From Microbacterium sp. (GTDB taxonomy: Bacteria > Actinomycetota > Actinomycetes > Actinomycetales > Microbacteriaceae), in the NCBI GenBank assembly GCA_017744855.1, contig JAGIAK010000001.1, forward strand, positions 1-64,000: 64,000 nucleotides of DNA, written 5' to 3'. Below the pieces are notes generated by a model. It worked only from the letters and a program-made list of their open reading frames with translations, did no database searches and had not been told where the DNA came from. The position numbers were made by a program, and so were the translations under genes. The stretch's first letter is position 1. The number at the start of each line of letters is the position of its first letter. Shown piece after piece: positions 7,576-16,357 of the stretch.

Positions 7576-9099
7576 TCAGCCCCGAAGCAGACTCCGCAGG
7601 GTCTGGATGGTATCGGCGTCTGCCGCGGTCTTGTCGGGTCTGTAGTGCTTGACGCGGGCGAAGCGCAGCGCGATGCCGCCGGGATAGCGGGGCGAGCGCT
7701 GCACGCCGTCGATCGCGATCTCGACGACGAGCTCGGGCCGGAGGGACACCGCATAAGCCGTGCGCCCCCGCTCGTACTGGGGGAACGTTTCGGTCTGCCA
7801 GCGCAGCAGCTCGTCGGTGAGTCCCTTGAACGTCTTGCCGACCATCACGAAGCCGCCGGGCTCGCCGAACTCGCCGTCGGGGTCGCGGGCGCCCAGATGC
7901 AGGTTCGACAACCAGCCTCGGCGCCGGCCGGATCCCCATTCCGCACCGAGCACGACGAGGTCGTAGGTGAGCACGGGCTTGACCTTGACCCAGGACTTGC
8001 CGCGGCGGCCTGCCGTATACGGGGAGTCGACGGACTTCACGACTACCCCTTCGTGCCCCGCAGTCAGCGCCTCGCGCGACAGCTGCTCGGCGGCCTCCGC
8101 ATCGTCGGTCACGGCTCCCGGCATCCGCCACTCTGAGGCGACGCGTTCGAGCACGTCGAGCCGCACCGACAGGGGGTCGTCGATGAGGTCGCGACCGTCG
8201 ACGTGCAGCACGTCGAAGAACCACGGCCGCAGGGCGAGATCCCTGGCGGCGTCGGCACCGAATCGTGACATCGTCTCCTGGAACGGGCGCGGCCCGCCGT
8301 CTTCGTCGAGGGCGAGCGTCTCGCCGTCGAGGATCACATCGCGCACGGGGAGTGCACGCACGATCTCGACGATCTCGGGCACCCGATGGGTGATGTCGGC
8401 GAGGCTGCGCGTGTACACGCCGACCTGGTCGCCGCGCCGATGCACCTGGATGCGGGCCCCGTCGAGCTTGTACTCGACCGAGGCGAGGCCCGTGATCTCG
8501 ATGGCCGCGGTCGGCGTCGCGGCGGTGGACGCCAGCATCGGGAGCACCGGGCGCCCGACGACGAGCCCTACCTCGTCGAGCTGCTCGGCGGTGCCCGTCA
8601 GAGCGAGGAGCGCGGTCTCTCCCACGTCGCCGGCCAGCATGGCCGCCCGGCGCACAGACGCCGCCGGCCGGTCGGCCGCCTTGGCGATCGCGTCGAGGAG
8701 CACCCCCGCAAGGGCTCCCGTGCGCAGCTCGCCGAGCATCGCACGGGCGAGGAGATCCCACTCCTCGGAGGTGGCGCGGGCGGCGAGATCGGTGAGCACA
8801 GCGGTGCGTGCCGCTGCCGAGCCCGAGCCCGATGCCGCGGACAGGGCGTCGAGCGCGTGGTCGACGTCGGCGACGGTGAGCGACGGCGCGTCGGCGTGCA
8901 CGACGTCGAGCGTGGTGAGCCCGCGCCAACCTACGCCGAGCCGACCCTGCCGTGGTTCGGCGAGCAGGAGCCCGGTGAGGGGCAGGATCTCGTTGGCATC
9001 CGCTCTTCTCAGCAGCGCCGCAAGGGCGTCGATCTTGGCCAGTCGTGACGACGTGGCGGCGACCTCATCGGTCGTGGCGACCAGCTCTGACAGCTCCAT
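7576..9099 (-). CDS. ligB: ATP-dependent DNA ligase, LigB type
   Basis: A 507-residue ATP-dependent DNA ligase, the length I recall for mycobacterial LigB. It has an N-terminal helical DNA-binding domain (VAATSSRLAKIDALAALLRR) and a nucleotidyltransferase domain with the adenylated lysine K211 in VEYKLDGARIQ. The later motifs FDVLHVDGRDL and EGVVVKSVDSPY are present, followed by a C-terminal OB-fold. It seals nicks through a ligase-AMP intermediate and is accessory to the NAD-dependent LigA. The start at 9099 (MELSELVATT) was chosen by family match; the frame stays open far upstream. It lies next to, but is probably independent of, the paa operon. Confidence 0.9.
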   Translation of the reverse strand: MELSELVATTDEVAATSSRLAKIDALAALLRRADANEILPLTGLLLAEPRQGRLGVGWRGLTTLDVVHADAPSLTVADVDHALDALSAASGSGSAAARTAVLTDLAARATSEEWDLLARAMLGELRTGALAGVLLDAIAKAADRPAASVRRAAMLAGDVGETALLALTGTAEQLDEVGLVVGRPVLPMLASTAATPTAAIEITGLASVEYKLDGARIQVHRRGDQVGVYTRSLADITHRVPEIVEIVRALPVRDVILDGETLALDEDGGPRPFQETMSRFGADAARDLALRPWFFDVLHVDGRDLIDDPLSVRLDVLERVASEWRMPGAVTDDAEAAEQLSREALTAGHEGVVVKSVDSPYTAGRRGKSWVKVKPVLTYDLVVLGAEWGSGRRRGWLSNLHLGARDPDGEFGEPGGFVMVGKTFKGLTDELLRWQTETFPQYERGRTAYAVSLRPELVVEIAIDGVQRSPRYPGGIALRFARVKHYRPDKTAADADTIQTLRSLLRG

Positions 9100-9152
9100 C
9101 CCCGCATTGTCGCACCGGCCTCCGACATCGGCCAGGGACTCGCGAGTCGGGC

Positions 9153-9923
9153 TCAGCGCCCTCGGAACTCCGGCGTCCGCTTCTGCTGGAACGCGGCGAA
9201 GCCCTCGCGGTAGTCGTCGGTGTCGCACAGGGCGGCCTGCGCGGCGTTCTCGATGCCCACCGCATCCCACAGCGCGAGGCGCTCGTCGCGGATGCGCGCC
9301 ACGAGGCTCTTGCTCGCCAGGAACGCGGCGGTCGCACCGCGTGCGGCCCGTGACGCGGCATCCGCCGTCGCCTGTACCACCTCGTCGTCGGGGAGCACGC
9401 GCGAGAACAGGCCCGACTGCACCGCCTCCGTGCCGCTCATCAGCCGCCCCGTGTAGATGAGGTCGAGCGTCTTGTGCGCGCCGAGCCGGTCGAGGAACAG
9501 CGCGTGTCCGCCGGAGTCGAGCGTGGCTCCGAGAGCCGCGAACGGGGAGCCGATCTTCGCCGACTCCGCCACGTACACGACGTCCGTCGCGATGAGGAGT
9601 CCGAGACCCACGCCGAGACATGCTCCGTGGGCGACCGCGAATGTCGGAGCGGGGAAGCGCGACATCCTCTGCAGCAGCGGGGTGACGCGTCCGCCGAGAT
9701 AGCCGATCACGTCGTCGTCGCGCGGGTCGACGCCCGAGATGTCGCGCCCCGCGCAGAAGGCGCGGCCCTCGCTGCGCAGCACCAGAGCGCGCACCCCAGC
9801 CGACTCCGCAGCGTCGTATGCGGCGCCGAGCTCGGCCAGCGCCTGCTCGTCGAGGGCGTTCAGTCTCGCGGGCGCGTTCAGCACGACGGTCGCGACGTCG
9901 TCGGCGATGGTGAGATCGATCAT
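9153..9923 (-). CDS. paaG: Enoyl-CoA hydratase/isomerase family, PaaG-like ring-epoxide isomerase candidate
   Basis: A 256-residue crotonase-fold enzyme and the last gene of the paaABCDE operon. The oxyanion-hole segments are GRAFCAGRDI and AHGACLGVGLGLL. At the acid/base position it has ATLDSGGHAL, similar to the PDCGG of PaaG isomerases and unlike the Glu-containing hydratase at 20992. PaaG converts 1,2-epoxyphenylacetyl-CoA to oxepin-CoA, directly after the PaaABCDE epoxidase. The start at 9923 follows GAGGAGCATCCG. Another acyl-CoA hydratase role cannot be excluded. Confidence 0.7.
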   Translation of the reverse strand: MIDLTIADDVATVVLNAPARLNALDEQALAELGAAYDAAESAGVRALVLRSEGRAFCAGRDISGVDPRDDDVIGYLGGRVTPLLQRMSRFPAPTFAVAHGACLGVGLGLLIATDVVYVAESAKIGSPFAALGATLDSGGHALFLDRLGAHKTLDLIYTGRLMSGTEAVQSGLFSRVLPDDEVVQATADAASRAARGATAAFLASKSLVARIRDERLALWDAVGIENAAQAALCDTDDYREGFAAFQQKRTPEFRGR

Positions 9924-9979
9924 CGGATGCTCCTCGAGGCATGGTCGATGACGAAACGGCCGGTGAGGTACGGGGTCAT
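9920..9979 (-). CDS. Small ORF (19 aa) between paaE and the PaaG-like gene
   Basis: ATG at 9979 opens a 19-codon frame (MTPYLTGRFVIDHASRSIR) whose TGA overlaps the next ATG in an ATGA junction. Both this start and the paaG-like start are preceded by the same AGGAGCATCCG, giving two near-identical initiation sites 56 bp apart. It could be a coupling leader peptide or the scar of a deletion between the duplicated sites. I do not recognise the peptide. Confidence 0.35.
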   Translation of the reverse strand: MTPYLTGRFVIDHASRSIR

Positions 9980-9988
9980 CGGATGCTC

Positions 9989-11158
9989 CTACACGTCGTA
10001 GTCGACCACGAGGCGGTCGCTGGTGGGGTGGGACTGGCAGGTGAGCACGTAGCCGCGGGCGAGCTCGTCCGGCTCCAGGGCGTAGTTCTCCGTCATCGTC
10101 ACGCTGCCCTCCACGACGCGGGCACGGCAGGTACCGCAGACGCCGCCTGCACAGGCGAACGGCGCGTCGGGACGCACGCGCAGCGCGGCGTTCAGCACGG
10201 ATTCGTGCGCGTCGACGGGGCTCTCCACGGTGGAGGAGACGCCGTCGAGGTTCACCTCGATGCGCACGGTCTTCTCGCCCTTGTGCACCTCGACCGGCCG
10301 GGCGGTTCGCAGAGGTTCCTCGCCCGTCGTGAACAGCTCGAAGCGGATGTGCTCGCGCGCGACGCCGACGTCGGCGAGGACCTCGCGGCACAGGTCGACG
10401 AGCGACAGCGGCCCACACAGGAACCACTCGTCGACGTCGGCGGGGTCGATGAGCACGCGGAGGATCGTGCGCAGCTTCTCCTCGTCGATGCGGCCAGAGA
10501 GCACGGGCGCGGTGCGCTGCTCGCGCGAGAGCACGTGGTGCAGCGTGAGCCGGGTCGGGTAGCGGTCCTTGAGGTCGGCGAGGTCCTCCAGGAACATCAC
10601 GTCCAGCGTGGAGCGGTTCGTGTAGAGGAGGGTGAAGCGCGAGGTCTCCGATCGCGAGAGCACCGTATGCGCGAGAGCCATCAGCGGCGTGATGCCCGAC
10701 CCGGCGGCGATGCCCACCACATGACGGTGGTCGAGATCGGGGAGTGCCGAGGTGAAGGTGCCCTGCGGGCTCATCACGTCGATCTGGAAGCCCGGATGCA
10801 GTCCGGTCTGCGCCCAGGTCGAGAACAAGCCGCCCTCATCGCGCTTGACGGCGACGCTGAGGCGCGTGGGCTTCCCGTCGGCGCGATGCTCCGGCGCACG
10901 GCACAGCGAATAGGAGCGGCGCACCTCGGCTCCCTCGAGCGTCGTCCGCAGCGCCACGTACTGGCCGGGCAGGTGGTCGTACTCGTCGGCGAGGTCGGCG
11001 GGCACGGTGAAGGTGACCTCGACGGCGTCGTCGGTGAGCGGGCGCACGTCCTCGACCGTCAGGGTGTGGAACCGCGCGCGCTTGCGGGGCGCCGAGCCGG
11101 ACGACGGCGCAGGGACGGATGCCGCCCCCGGGCGCTCCGCGGATGTGAACAGCGACAT
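9989..11158 (-). CDS. paaE: Phenylacetyl-CoA epoxidase reductase subunit PaaE
   Basis: A 389-residue electron-transfer protein. It has an N-terminal FAD/NAD(P)H ferredoxin-reductase module (RRSYSLCRAPEH for flavin, GIAAGSGITPLMALAH for nucleotide binding) and a C-terminal plant-type [2Fe-2S] ferredoxin with CAGGVCGTC and a distal TCQSH cysteine. It passes electrons from NADPH to the PaaA di-iron centre. It is the fifth gene of the operon, starting 1 bp after paaD. The first ~25 residues are Ala/Ser/Pro-rich and probably disordered. Confidence 0.94.
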   Translation of the reverse strand: MSLFTSAERPGAASVPAPSSGSAPRKRARFHTLTVEDVRPLTDDAVEVTFTVPADLADEYDHLPGQYVALRTTLEGAEVRRSYSLCRAPEHRADGKPTRLSVAVKRDEGGLFSTWAQTGLHPGFQIDVMSPQGTFTSALPDLDHRHVVGIAAGSGITPLMALAHTVLSRSETSRFTLLYTNRSTLDVMFLEDLADLKDRYPTRLTLHHVLSREQRTAPVLSGRIDEEKLRTILRVLIDPADVDEWFLCGPLSLVDLCREVLADVGVAREHIRFELFTTGEEPLRTARPVEVHKGEKTVRIEVNLDGVSSTVESPVDAHESVLNAALRVRPDAPFACAGGVCGTCRARVVEGSVTMTENYALEPDELARGYVLTCQSHPTSDRLVVDYDV

Positions 11159-11159
11159 G

Positions 11160-11654
11160 TCAGTGCACCTTGAAGTGGTCGAAGGGCTCGAGGCAGGCGC
11201 GGCACTCGTACAGCGCCTTGCAGGAGGTGGAACCGAACCGCGACACCTCGCGGGTGTCCAGCGATCCGCACCGCGGGCAGCGCACGCTGAGCGCGAGCCG
11301 GATCGGCCCCTGTCCGACCGCCGCTCGTCCGGAGGGCGGGGCGATGCCGTACTCGGTGAGCTTGCGCTTGCCGGCATCCGACATCCAGTCCGTCGTCCAT
11401 GCGGGCGACAGCACCAGGCGCACGTCCACCTCGGGGTATCCGGCCGCGGTGAGCGCGAGGATCACGTCGTCGCGGATCGCATCCATCGCCGGGCACCCGC
11501 TGTACGTCGGCGTGATGTCGACGCGCACGGCGTCGCCGTGGAGCTCGACCGCGCGCAGCACCCCGAGGTCCTCGATCGTCAGCACCGGGACCTCAGGGTC
11601 GGCGACGGCTGCGGCGATGCGCCACGCCTCGGTCTGCGTGAGGGCGGTCACCAC
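11160..11654 (-). CDS. paaD: Phenylacetyl-CoA epoxidase subunit PaaD
   Basis: A 164-residue protein of the PaaD / SufT-like (DUF59) family. It has the N-terminal MIP18-like region (VADPEVPVLTIEDLGVL) and a C-terminal zinc-ribbon-like region (CPRCGSLDTREV...CKALYECRACL). PaaD is thought to help mature the metal centres of the epoxidase. It uses a GTG start and overlaps paaC by 7 bp. Confidence 0.92.
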   Translation of the reverse strand: MVTALTQTEAWRIAAAVADPEVPVLTIEDLGVLRAVELHGDAVRVDITPTYSGCPAMDAIRDDVILALTAAGYPEVDVRLVLSPAWTTDWMSDAGKRKLTEYGIAPPSGRAAVGQGPIRLALSVRCPRCGSLDTREVSRFGSTSCKALYECRACLEPFDHFKVH

Positions 11655-12487
11655 GTCGCCCCCGGATGCCGTCTGGCGAGCACCTGCATCTCGGCGAGCA
11701 GGTGCCCGAAGGGCGTGGAGTGGGCGCCGCGCCGGCCGCCGGCGGAGGATGCGGCCGTCGACGGCACCTCCAGCTCAGCCTCGGCGAAGACGGTGTCGAC
11801 GATCCGGTCGAACCCGTCGCGCAGAGCCGACGGGCGCACGGCGGCGTCGCCCAGCCGGTCGATCAGCGGCTCGTCGCGGAACAGCTCTGCCACGTAGGGG
11901 TGCACGTCGCCGACGGCGCGGATGATCCGCCGCCGCGACTCCTCGGTGCCCCCGGCGAGGCGCAGCATCCACTGCACGGCGTGGTCGCGGTGGTAGTCGA
12001 CCTCTTTGAGGGCCTTCTCCGCGATCGCGGCGAGGGTCTCGTCGCTGCTCGACCGCAGCGCGGAGTACAGCTCGAACATGTACGTCGACGCGAAGAACTG
12101 GCGGGCGATCGTCTGGGCGAAGTCGCCGTTGGGCTGTTCGACGAGCCACGAGCTGCGGAACTCCGGCTCGTCGCGGAAGTACGCGAGGTCGTCTTCGCTG
12201 CGGCCGTCGTAGGAGCCTGCGTAGTGCAGCAGGGAGCGGGCATGGCCGAGCAGGTCGAGGGCGATGTTGCCGAGAGCCACGTCCTCCTCCAGCTCGGGCG
12301 CGCGGGAGATCCACGCGCCGAGCTGCTGCGACAGGATCAGGGCGTCGTCGCCCAGCCAGAGCGCGTACTCGGCGACATCGGCCGACGCCGCGACGGCGCC
12401 CGTCCCCGCCAGCTCAGCGCTGAGCACGAGCTCGTCGACCGAGACGTCGCCATGGATGTCGTCGTGGATGTCGTCGTGCGCGCTCAC
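11648..12487 (-). CDS. paaC: Phenylacetyl-CoA epoxidase structural subunit PaaC
   Basis: A 279-residue ferritin-like helical subunit that pairs with PaaA in the heteromeric epoxidase core. Family segments include YALWLGDDALILSQQLGAWI, GNIALDLLGHARSLL and EVDYHRDHAVQWMLRLAGG. The N-terminus has an Asp/His repeat (DDIHDDIHGD) with no known role. It overlaps both neighbours, so the operon is tightly coupled. Confidence 0.94.
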   Translation of the reverse strand: MSAHDDIHDDIHGDVSVDELVLSAELAGTGAVAASADVAEYALWLGDDALILSQQLGAWISRAPELEEDVALGNIALDLLGHARSLLHYAGSYDGRSEDDLAYFRDEPEFRSSWLVEQPNGDFAQTIARQFFASTYMFELYSALRSSSDETLAAIAEKALKEVDYHRDHAVQWMLRLAGGTEESRRRIIRAVGDVHPYVAELFRDEPLIDRLGDAAVRPSALRDGFDRIVDTVFAEAELEVPSTAASSAGGRRGAHSTPFGHLLAEMQVLARRHPGATW

Positions 12488-12792
12488 AGGTGCGGCACCC
12501 CCTCGGACGCCGTGTAGTACACGGCGTGCCGGTAGTTCTTACCCGCGGGGCTCTCGAAGTAGGCGCCCTTCGCGTCGGGGTCGCTCGTGGTGATCGCGTC
12601 GGCGGGCACCGCCCAGATCGACACGCCCTCGCCGCGTCGCGTGTACAGGTCGCGCGCATTGCGGATCGCCATCTCGGCATCCGGTGCGTGCAGCGAGCCC
12701 ACGTGCACGTGGCTGAGTCCGCGGTTCGCGCGCACGAAGATCTCCCAGAGGGGCCAGGGTTCGCGCTCGTCGGCGCCGGGGGAGGCCATCAT
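12484..12792 (-). CDS. paaB: Phenylacetyl-CoA epoxidase subunit PaaB
   Basis: A 102-residue small subunit. The family signature [20 protein letters not shown] lies at the N-terminus, with [15 protein letters not shown] in the middle. PaaB bridges PaaAC heterodimers in the epoxidase complex. It overlaps paaA and paaC by 4 bp each. Confidence 0.94.
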   Translation of the reverse strand: MMASPGADEREPWPLWEIFVRANRGLSHVHVGSLHAPDAEMAIRNARDLYTRRGEGVSIWAVPADAITTSDPDAKGAYFESPAGKNYRHAVYYTASEGVPHL

Positions 12793-13787
12793 GCTGCTCC
12801 CGTCGTGTCACCGGTGGCTGAGCGAGCGGAGCGAGACGAAGCCCGGGCGTACTCGGCCGCCGCCTCGCGCACCCACGCGCCCTCCTCGTGCGCCGTGCGG
12901 CGCCGCTCCAGACGTTCGGCGTTGCAGGGGCCGTTGCCCCTGAGCACCTCGAAGAACTCGTCCCAGTCGATCTCGCCCATGTCGTACTGCCCCGTGTCCT
13001 CGTTCCAGCGCAGTTCGGGGTCGGGCAACGTCACCCCGAGGATCTCGGCCTGCGGCACGAGCATCCCGACAAAGCGCTGACGCAGCTCGTCGTTGGAGAA
13101 GCGCTTGATCTTCCACTTCATCGACTGCGCGGAGTTCGGGGACTGATCGTCGGGCGGCCCGAACATGGCCAGGCTCGGCCAGTACCAGCGGTTCACGGCA
13201 TCCTGCGCCATCTGCCGCTGCTCCTCGGTGCCGCGCATGAGGGTGAGCAGGATCTCGAAGCCCTGTCGCTGATGGAACGACTCCTCCTTGCACACGCGCA
13301 CCATGGCGCGGCCGTAGGGGCCGTACGACGCCCGGCACAGCGGCACCTGGTTGCAGATCGCCGCACCGTCGACGAGCCATCCGATCGCGCCCATGTCGGC
13401 CCAGGTGGGGGTCGGGTAGTTGAAGATCGAGGAGTACTTGGCCTTCCCGCTGATGAGCTGGTCCATCATCTCGTCGCGGGTGATGCCGAGCGTCTGAGCC
13501 GCGGAGTAGAGGTAGAGCCCGTGGCCGGCCTCGTCCTGCACCTTCGCCATCAGGATCGCCTTGCGTTTGAGGCTCGGCGCCCGTGTGATCCAGTTGCCCT
13601 CCGGCTGCATGCCGATGATCTCGGAGTGCGCGTGCTGCGAGATCTGGCGGATCAGCGTCTTGCGATAGGCATCGGGCATCCAGTCGCGCGGTTCGATGCG
13701 CTGCTCGTTCGCGACGAGCTCGTCGAAGAGGCGCTCGTCGTCGGAGGGCTCGGCCTCCACGAGGGAGAGGTCTGCAGGACTGGTCAT
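12789..13787 (-). CDS. paaA: Phenylacetyl-CoA epoxidase catalytic subunit PaaA
   Basis: A 332-residue di-iron monooxygenase and the first gene of the epoxidase operon. Carboxylate/histidine iron ligands are visible in [13 protein letters not shown] and [12 protein letters not shown]. It inserts one oxygen of O2 into the ring of phenylacetyl-CoA. The last ~20 residues ([16 protein letters not shown]) are encoded by a dispersed TGAGCGAGCG-type DNA element (12818-12841) and are unlikely to be part of the conserved fold. A TetR-type operator lies 30-47 bp upstream of the start. Confidence 0.95.
   Translation of the reverse strand: MTSPADLSLVEAEPSDDERLFDELVANEQRIEPRDWMPDAYRKTLIRQISQHAHSEIIGMQPEGNWITRAPSLKRKAILMAKVQDEAGHGLYLYSAAQTLGITRDEMMDQLISGKAKYSSIFNYPTPTWADMGAIGWLVDGAAICNQVPLCRASYGPYGRAMVRVCKEESFHQRQGFEILLTLMRGTEEQRQMAQDAVNRWYWPSLAMFGPPDDQSPNSAQSMKWKIKRFSNDELRQRFVGMLVPQAEILGVTLPDPELRWNEDTGQYDMGEIDWDEFFEVLRGNGPCNAERLERRRTAHEEGAWVREAAAEYARASSRSARSATGDTTGAA
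12818..12841. repeat. TGAGCGAGCG-type element inside the paaA 3' end
   Basis: CTGAGCGAGCGGAGCGAGACGAAG on the plus strand matches the element arrayed at 48374-48658 (TTGAGCGAGCGAAGCGAGACGAAAC). Here it lies inside the coding sequence and supplies part of the PaaA C-terminus. Confidence 0.75.
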
Positions 13788-13816
13788 CGTCGACTCCTCG
13801 GCATACGGCCATCTTT

Positions 13817-13834
13817 ACTGACCGTTCGTTAGGT
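13817..13834. promoter_or_regulatory. Putative PaaR (TetR) operator upstream of paaA
   Basis: ACTGACCGTTCGTTAGGT is an imperfect palindrome 30-47 bp upstream of the paaA start. It closely resembles CAGACCGATCGTTCAG at 22978-22993 between paaJ and the tetR gene (shared core GACCGWTCGTT). The shared element suggests that one repressor controls both paa operons. Confidence 0.65.
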
Positions 13835-13982
13835 AATTCTGTCACGGGGTGGGGGTGGGCGCAAGCAGGCGGTGGTGCGGGATGCGGGCGTCGCCGCTGG
13901 ATGCCGGCATGGCTCCGGTGGATGCCGGCATGCGCACCGTTCGCGGGGCCTCGATGTCGGTCGCGTGAGGCAGAGTGGAGGC

Positions 13983-16085
13983 ATGACCTCGACTACCTCC
14001 TCCGATCTCCGCGACGCGGCGCTCGCAGCGCTGCGCGATCTCGTCGGCCGGCCAGACGTCGACTTCCACGACGGCCAGTTCGAGGCGATCGAGGCGCTGG
14101 TCGGCGGGCGGCGGCGGGCGCTCGTCGTGCAGCGCACCGGATGGGGCAAGTCCGCGGTGTACTTCGTTGCGACGCTGCTGCTGAGGCGTCAGGGCGCGGG
14201 ACCGACCGTCCTCGTGTCGCCGCTGCTGGCGCTTATGCGCGATCAGATCGCCGCAGCCGAGCGAGCGGGGGTGCGCGCGGTGGCGATCAACTCGACCAAC
14301 GCGCACGAGTGGTCAGATGTGCTCGCCCAGCTCGAGCGCGACGAGGTCGACGTGCTGCTCGTATCGCCTGAGCGGCTGAACAATCCCTCCTTCCGCGAGG
14401 AGCAACTGCCGACGCTCGTGCGCCGCATCGGCATGCTCGTCGTCGACGAAGCGCACTGCATCAGCGACTGGGGTCACGACTTCCGCCCCGACTACCGCCG
14501 CCTGCGCGACCTCATCGCGCAGATGCCGGCCGAGGTCCCCGTGCTCGCCACGACCGCCACCGCCAACAGCAGGGTCGTCGCCGACGTCGCCGAACAGCTC
14601 GGCGGTGAGGATGCCGGGGTGCTCACGATTCGTGGACCACTCGCCCGGGCGTCCTTGCGACTCGGCGTGCTGCAGCTGCCGAACGCGGCGAGCCGTCTCG
14701 CCTGGCTCCTGAGCCACCTCGACGACCTCCCTGGTTCCGGCATCATCTACACGCTCACGGTGGCGGCGGCGGTCGACACGGCCCGCCTCCTGCGCGAGCG
14801 CGGCCACGACGTGCGCGCCTATACGGGGCAGACGGATGCCGACGAGCGGGCGGAGTCTGAGGGCATGCTCAAGCGCAACGAGGTGAAGGCTCTCATCGCC
14901 ACGAGCGCGCTCGGCATGGGCTTCGACAAGCCCGATCTCGGTTTCGTCCTGCACCTCGGTGCGCCGTCGTCTCCTGTCGCCTACTACCAGCAGGTCGGTC
15001 GTGCGGGGCGCGCGAGCGACAGCGCCGATGTGCTGCTGCTGCCGGGTGTGGAAGACCGCGACATCTGGCACTACTTTGCGACCGCATCGATGCCCGATCG
15101 CGATAGGGCCGAGCGAGTGCTCTCCGTGCTCGGCGACAGGCCGGTGTCCACGCCGGCGCTCGAGGCGATGGTCGACATCCGCCGCACCCCGCTCGAACTG
15201 CTGCTCAAGGTGCTCGACGTCGACGGGGCGGTGCGCCGCGTGCAGGGCGGGTGGATCGCCACGGGAGAGCCATGGACCTACGACGCCGAACGGTACGAGC
15301 GCATCGCAGCAGAGCGGGTGGCGGAGCAGCGCAGCATGCTGGACTACGAGCAGACCGGCGGCTGCCGCATGGAGTTCCTGCAGCGCGCGCTCGATGACGA
15401 TACCGCCGTGCCGTGCGGCCGCTGCGACAACTGCACCGGTGCCTGGTTCCCGCGCGACATCGAGCAGGAGGCGACCGCGACCGCCGCGCAGTCCCTCGAC
15501 CGTGTCGGCGTGCCAATTGAGCCGCGGCGCGCCTGGCCCACCGGCGCCGATCGGCTCGGTGTGCCGGTGAAGGGGCGCATCGCGCCGGGGGAGCAGGCGG
15601 CGGAAGGGCGCGCGCTCGCTCGATTGACCGACCTCGGCTGGGGCGGCGCCCTGCGCGAACTGTTCGGCGCCGGAGCTGCGGATGCAGTGGTACCGCCGCA
15701 GCTCCTCGCAGGATGCGTGCGGGTGCTCGCCGACTGGGGGTGGGAGCAGCGGCCGGTCGCGGTGGTCTCCGTGCCCTCCCGCTCGAGGCCGCAACTCGTG
15801 ACCTCGCTCGCGCGCGGGATCTCCGAGATCGGGCGGTTGCCGTACCTCGGCGAGCTCGGGCTCGTGGGTGGAGGGCCGAGCGGCCAGCCCGGCGGCAACA
15901 GCGCGTTCCGTCTCGCGGGTCTCTGGGAGCGCTTCTCCGCCGATGGCCTCGACATTCCCGACGGTCCGGTGCTGCTCGTCGACGATCAGGCCGACAACCG
16001 CTGGACCCTCGCGATCGCCGCCCGCGCGCTGCGGCAAGCCGGCGCGACCGACGTGCTCCCGTTTGTGCTCGCCCTCCGCGGCTAG
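13983..16085 (+). CDS. RecQ-family ATP-dependent DNA helicase with a C-terminal phosphoribosyltransferase-like domain
   Basis: A 700-residue protein. It has Walker A with K56 in RTGWGKSAVY, and DEAH at residues 155-158 in the RecQ-type DEAHCISDWGHDFRP. Motif VI is YYQQVGRAGRA, and the zinc-binding region is GGCRMEF...CGRCDNC. After the zinc region, residues ~570-700 are not RecQ-like. They end in VLLVDDQADNRWT (from residue 663), which resembles the PRPP loop of type I phosphoribosyltransferases. The helicase unwinds 3'-to-5'; the role of the extra domain is unknown. It sits on the opposite strand between the two paa operons. Confidence 0.88.
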   Translation: MTSTTSSDLRDAALAALRDLVGRPDVDFHDGQFEAIEALVGGRRRALVVQRTGWGKSAVYFVATLLLRRQGAGPTVLVSPLLALMRDQIAAAERAGVRAVAINSTNAHEWSDVLAQLERDEVDVLLVSPERLNNPSFREEQLPTLVRRIGMLVVDEAHCISDWGHDFRPDYRRLRDLIAQMPAEVPVLATTATANSRVVADVAEQLGGEDAGVLTIRGPLARASLRLGVLQLPNAASRLAWLLSHLDDLPGSGIIYTLTVAAAVDTARLLRERGHDVRAYTGQTDADERAESEGMLKRNEVKALIATSALGMGFDKPDLGFVLHLGAPSSPVAYYQQVGRAGRASDSADVLLLPGVEDRDIWHYFATASMPDRDRAERVLSVLGDRPVSTPALEAMVDIRRTPLELLLKVLDVDGAVRRVQGGWIATGEPWTYDAERYERIAAERVAEQRSMLDYEQTGGCRMEFLQRALDDDTAVPCGRCDNCTGAWFPRDIEQEATATAAQSLDRVGVPIEPRRAWPTGADRLGVPVKGRIAPGEQAAEGRALARLTDLGWGGALRELFGAGAADAVVPPQLLAGCVRVLADWGWEQRPVAVVSVPSRSRPQLVTSLARGISEIGRLPYLGELGLVGGGPSGQPGGNSAFRLAGLWERFSADGLDIPDGPVLLVDDQADNRWTLAIAARALRQAGATDVLPFVLALRG

Positions 16086-16110
16086 AGATCCCCCGCGGGG
16101 CGACCCCCAT

Positions 16111-16346
16111 GCACGGTTTCGGATGCGGTGCCGGGCACAGTTTCGGATGCGGTGGCCGACACGCCGGCATCCGTGTCCCACCGTCGGCGTGTCGGAGCTG
16201 GGCTCCGAAACTGTGCCCAGCGCCCCTGGTTCGGCTCCGAAACTGTGCCCAGCGCCCCTGGATCGGCTCCGAAACTGCGCCCAGCGTCCAGGGCTGGGCT
16301 CCGAAACTGTGCCCAGCGTCCAGGGCCCGCCTCCGAAACTGTGCCC
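16111..16346. repeat. 32-bp-period tandem array of CTCCGAAACTGTGCCC with inverted flanking copies
   Basis: CTCCGAAACTGTGCCC or a one-base variant starts at 16203, 16235, 16267, 16299 and 16331, an exact 32-bp period. The 16-bp intervals are half conserved (AGCGCCCCTGG or AGCGTCCAGGG, then variable). Two inverted copies (GCACRGTTTCGGATGCGG) start at 16111 and 16135, 24 bp apart. They are joined to the others through an 11-bp inverted repeat, CCGACACGCCG (16156-16166) with CGGCGTGTCGG (16185-16195). It fills the gap between the convergent recQ and paaK genes and could also terminate both. Confidence 0.9.
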
Positions 16347-16357
16347 CGCGTGCGAGG

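Noticed and set aside
16203..16346. CRISPR-like array
   Set aside because: The period (32 bp), the short 16-bp core, half-conserved 16-bp spacers and the lack of any cas gene do not fit CRISPR. It belongs to a dispersed repeat family.
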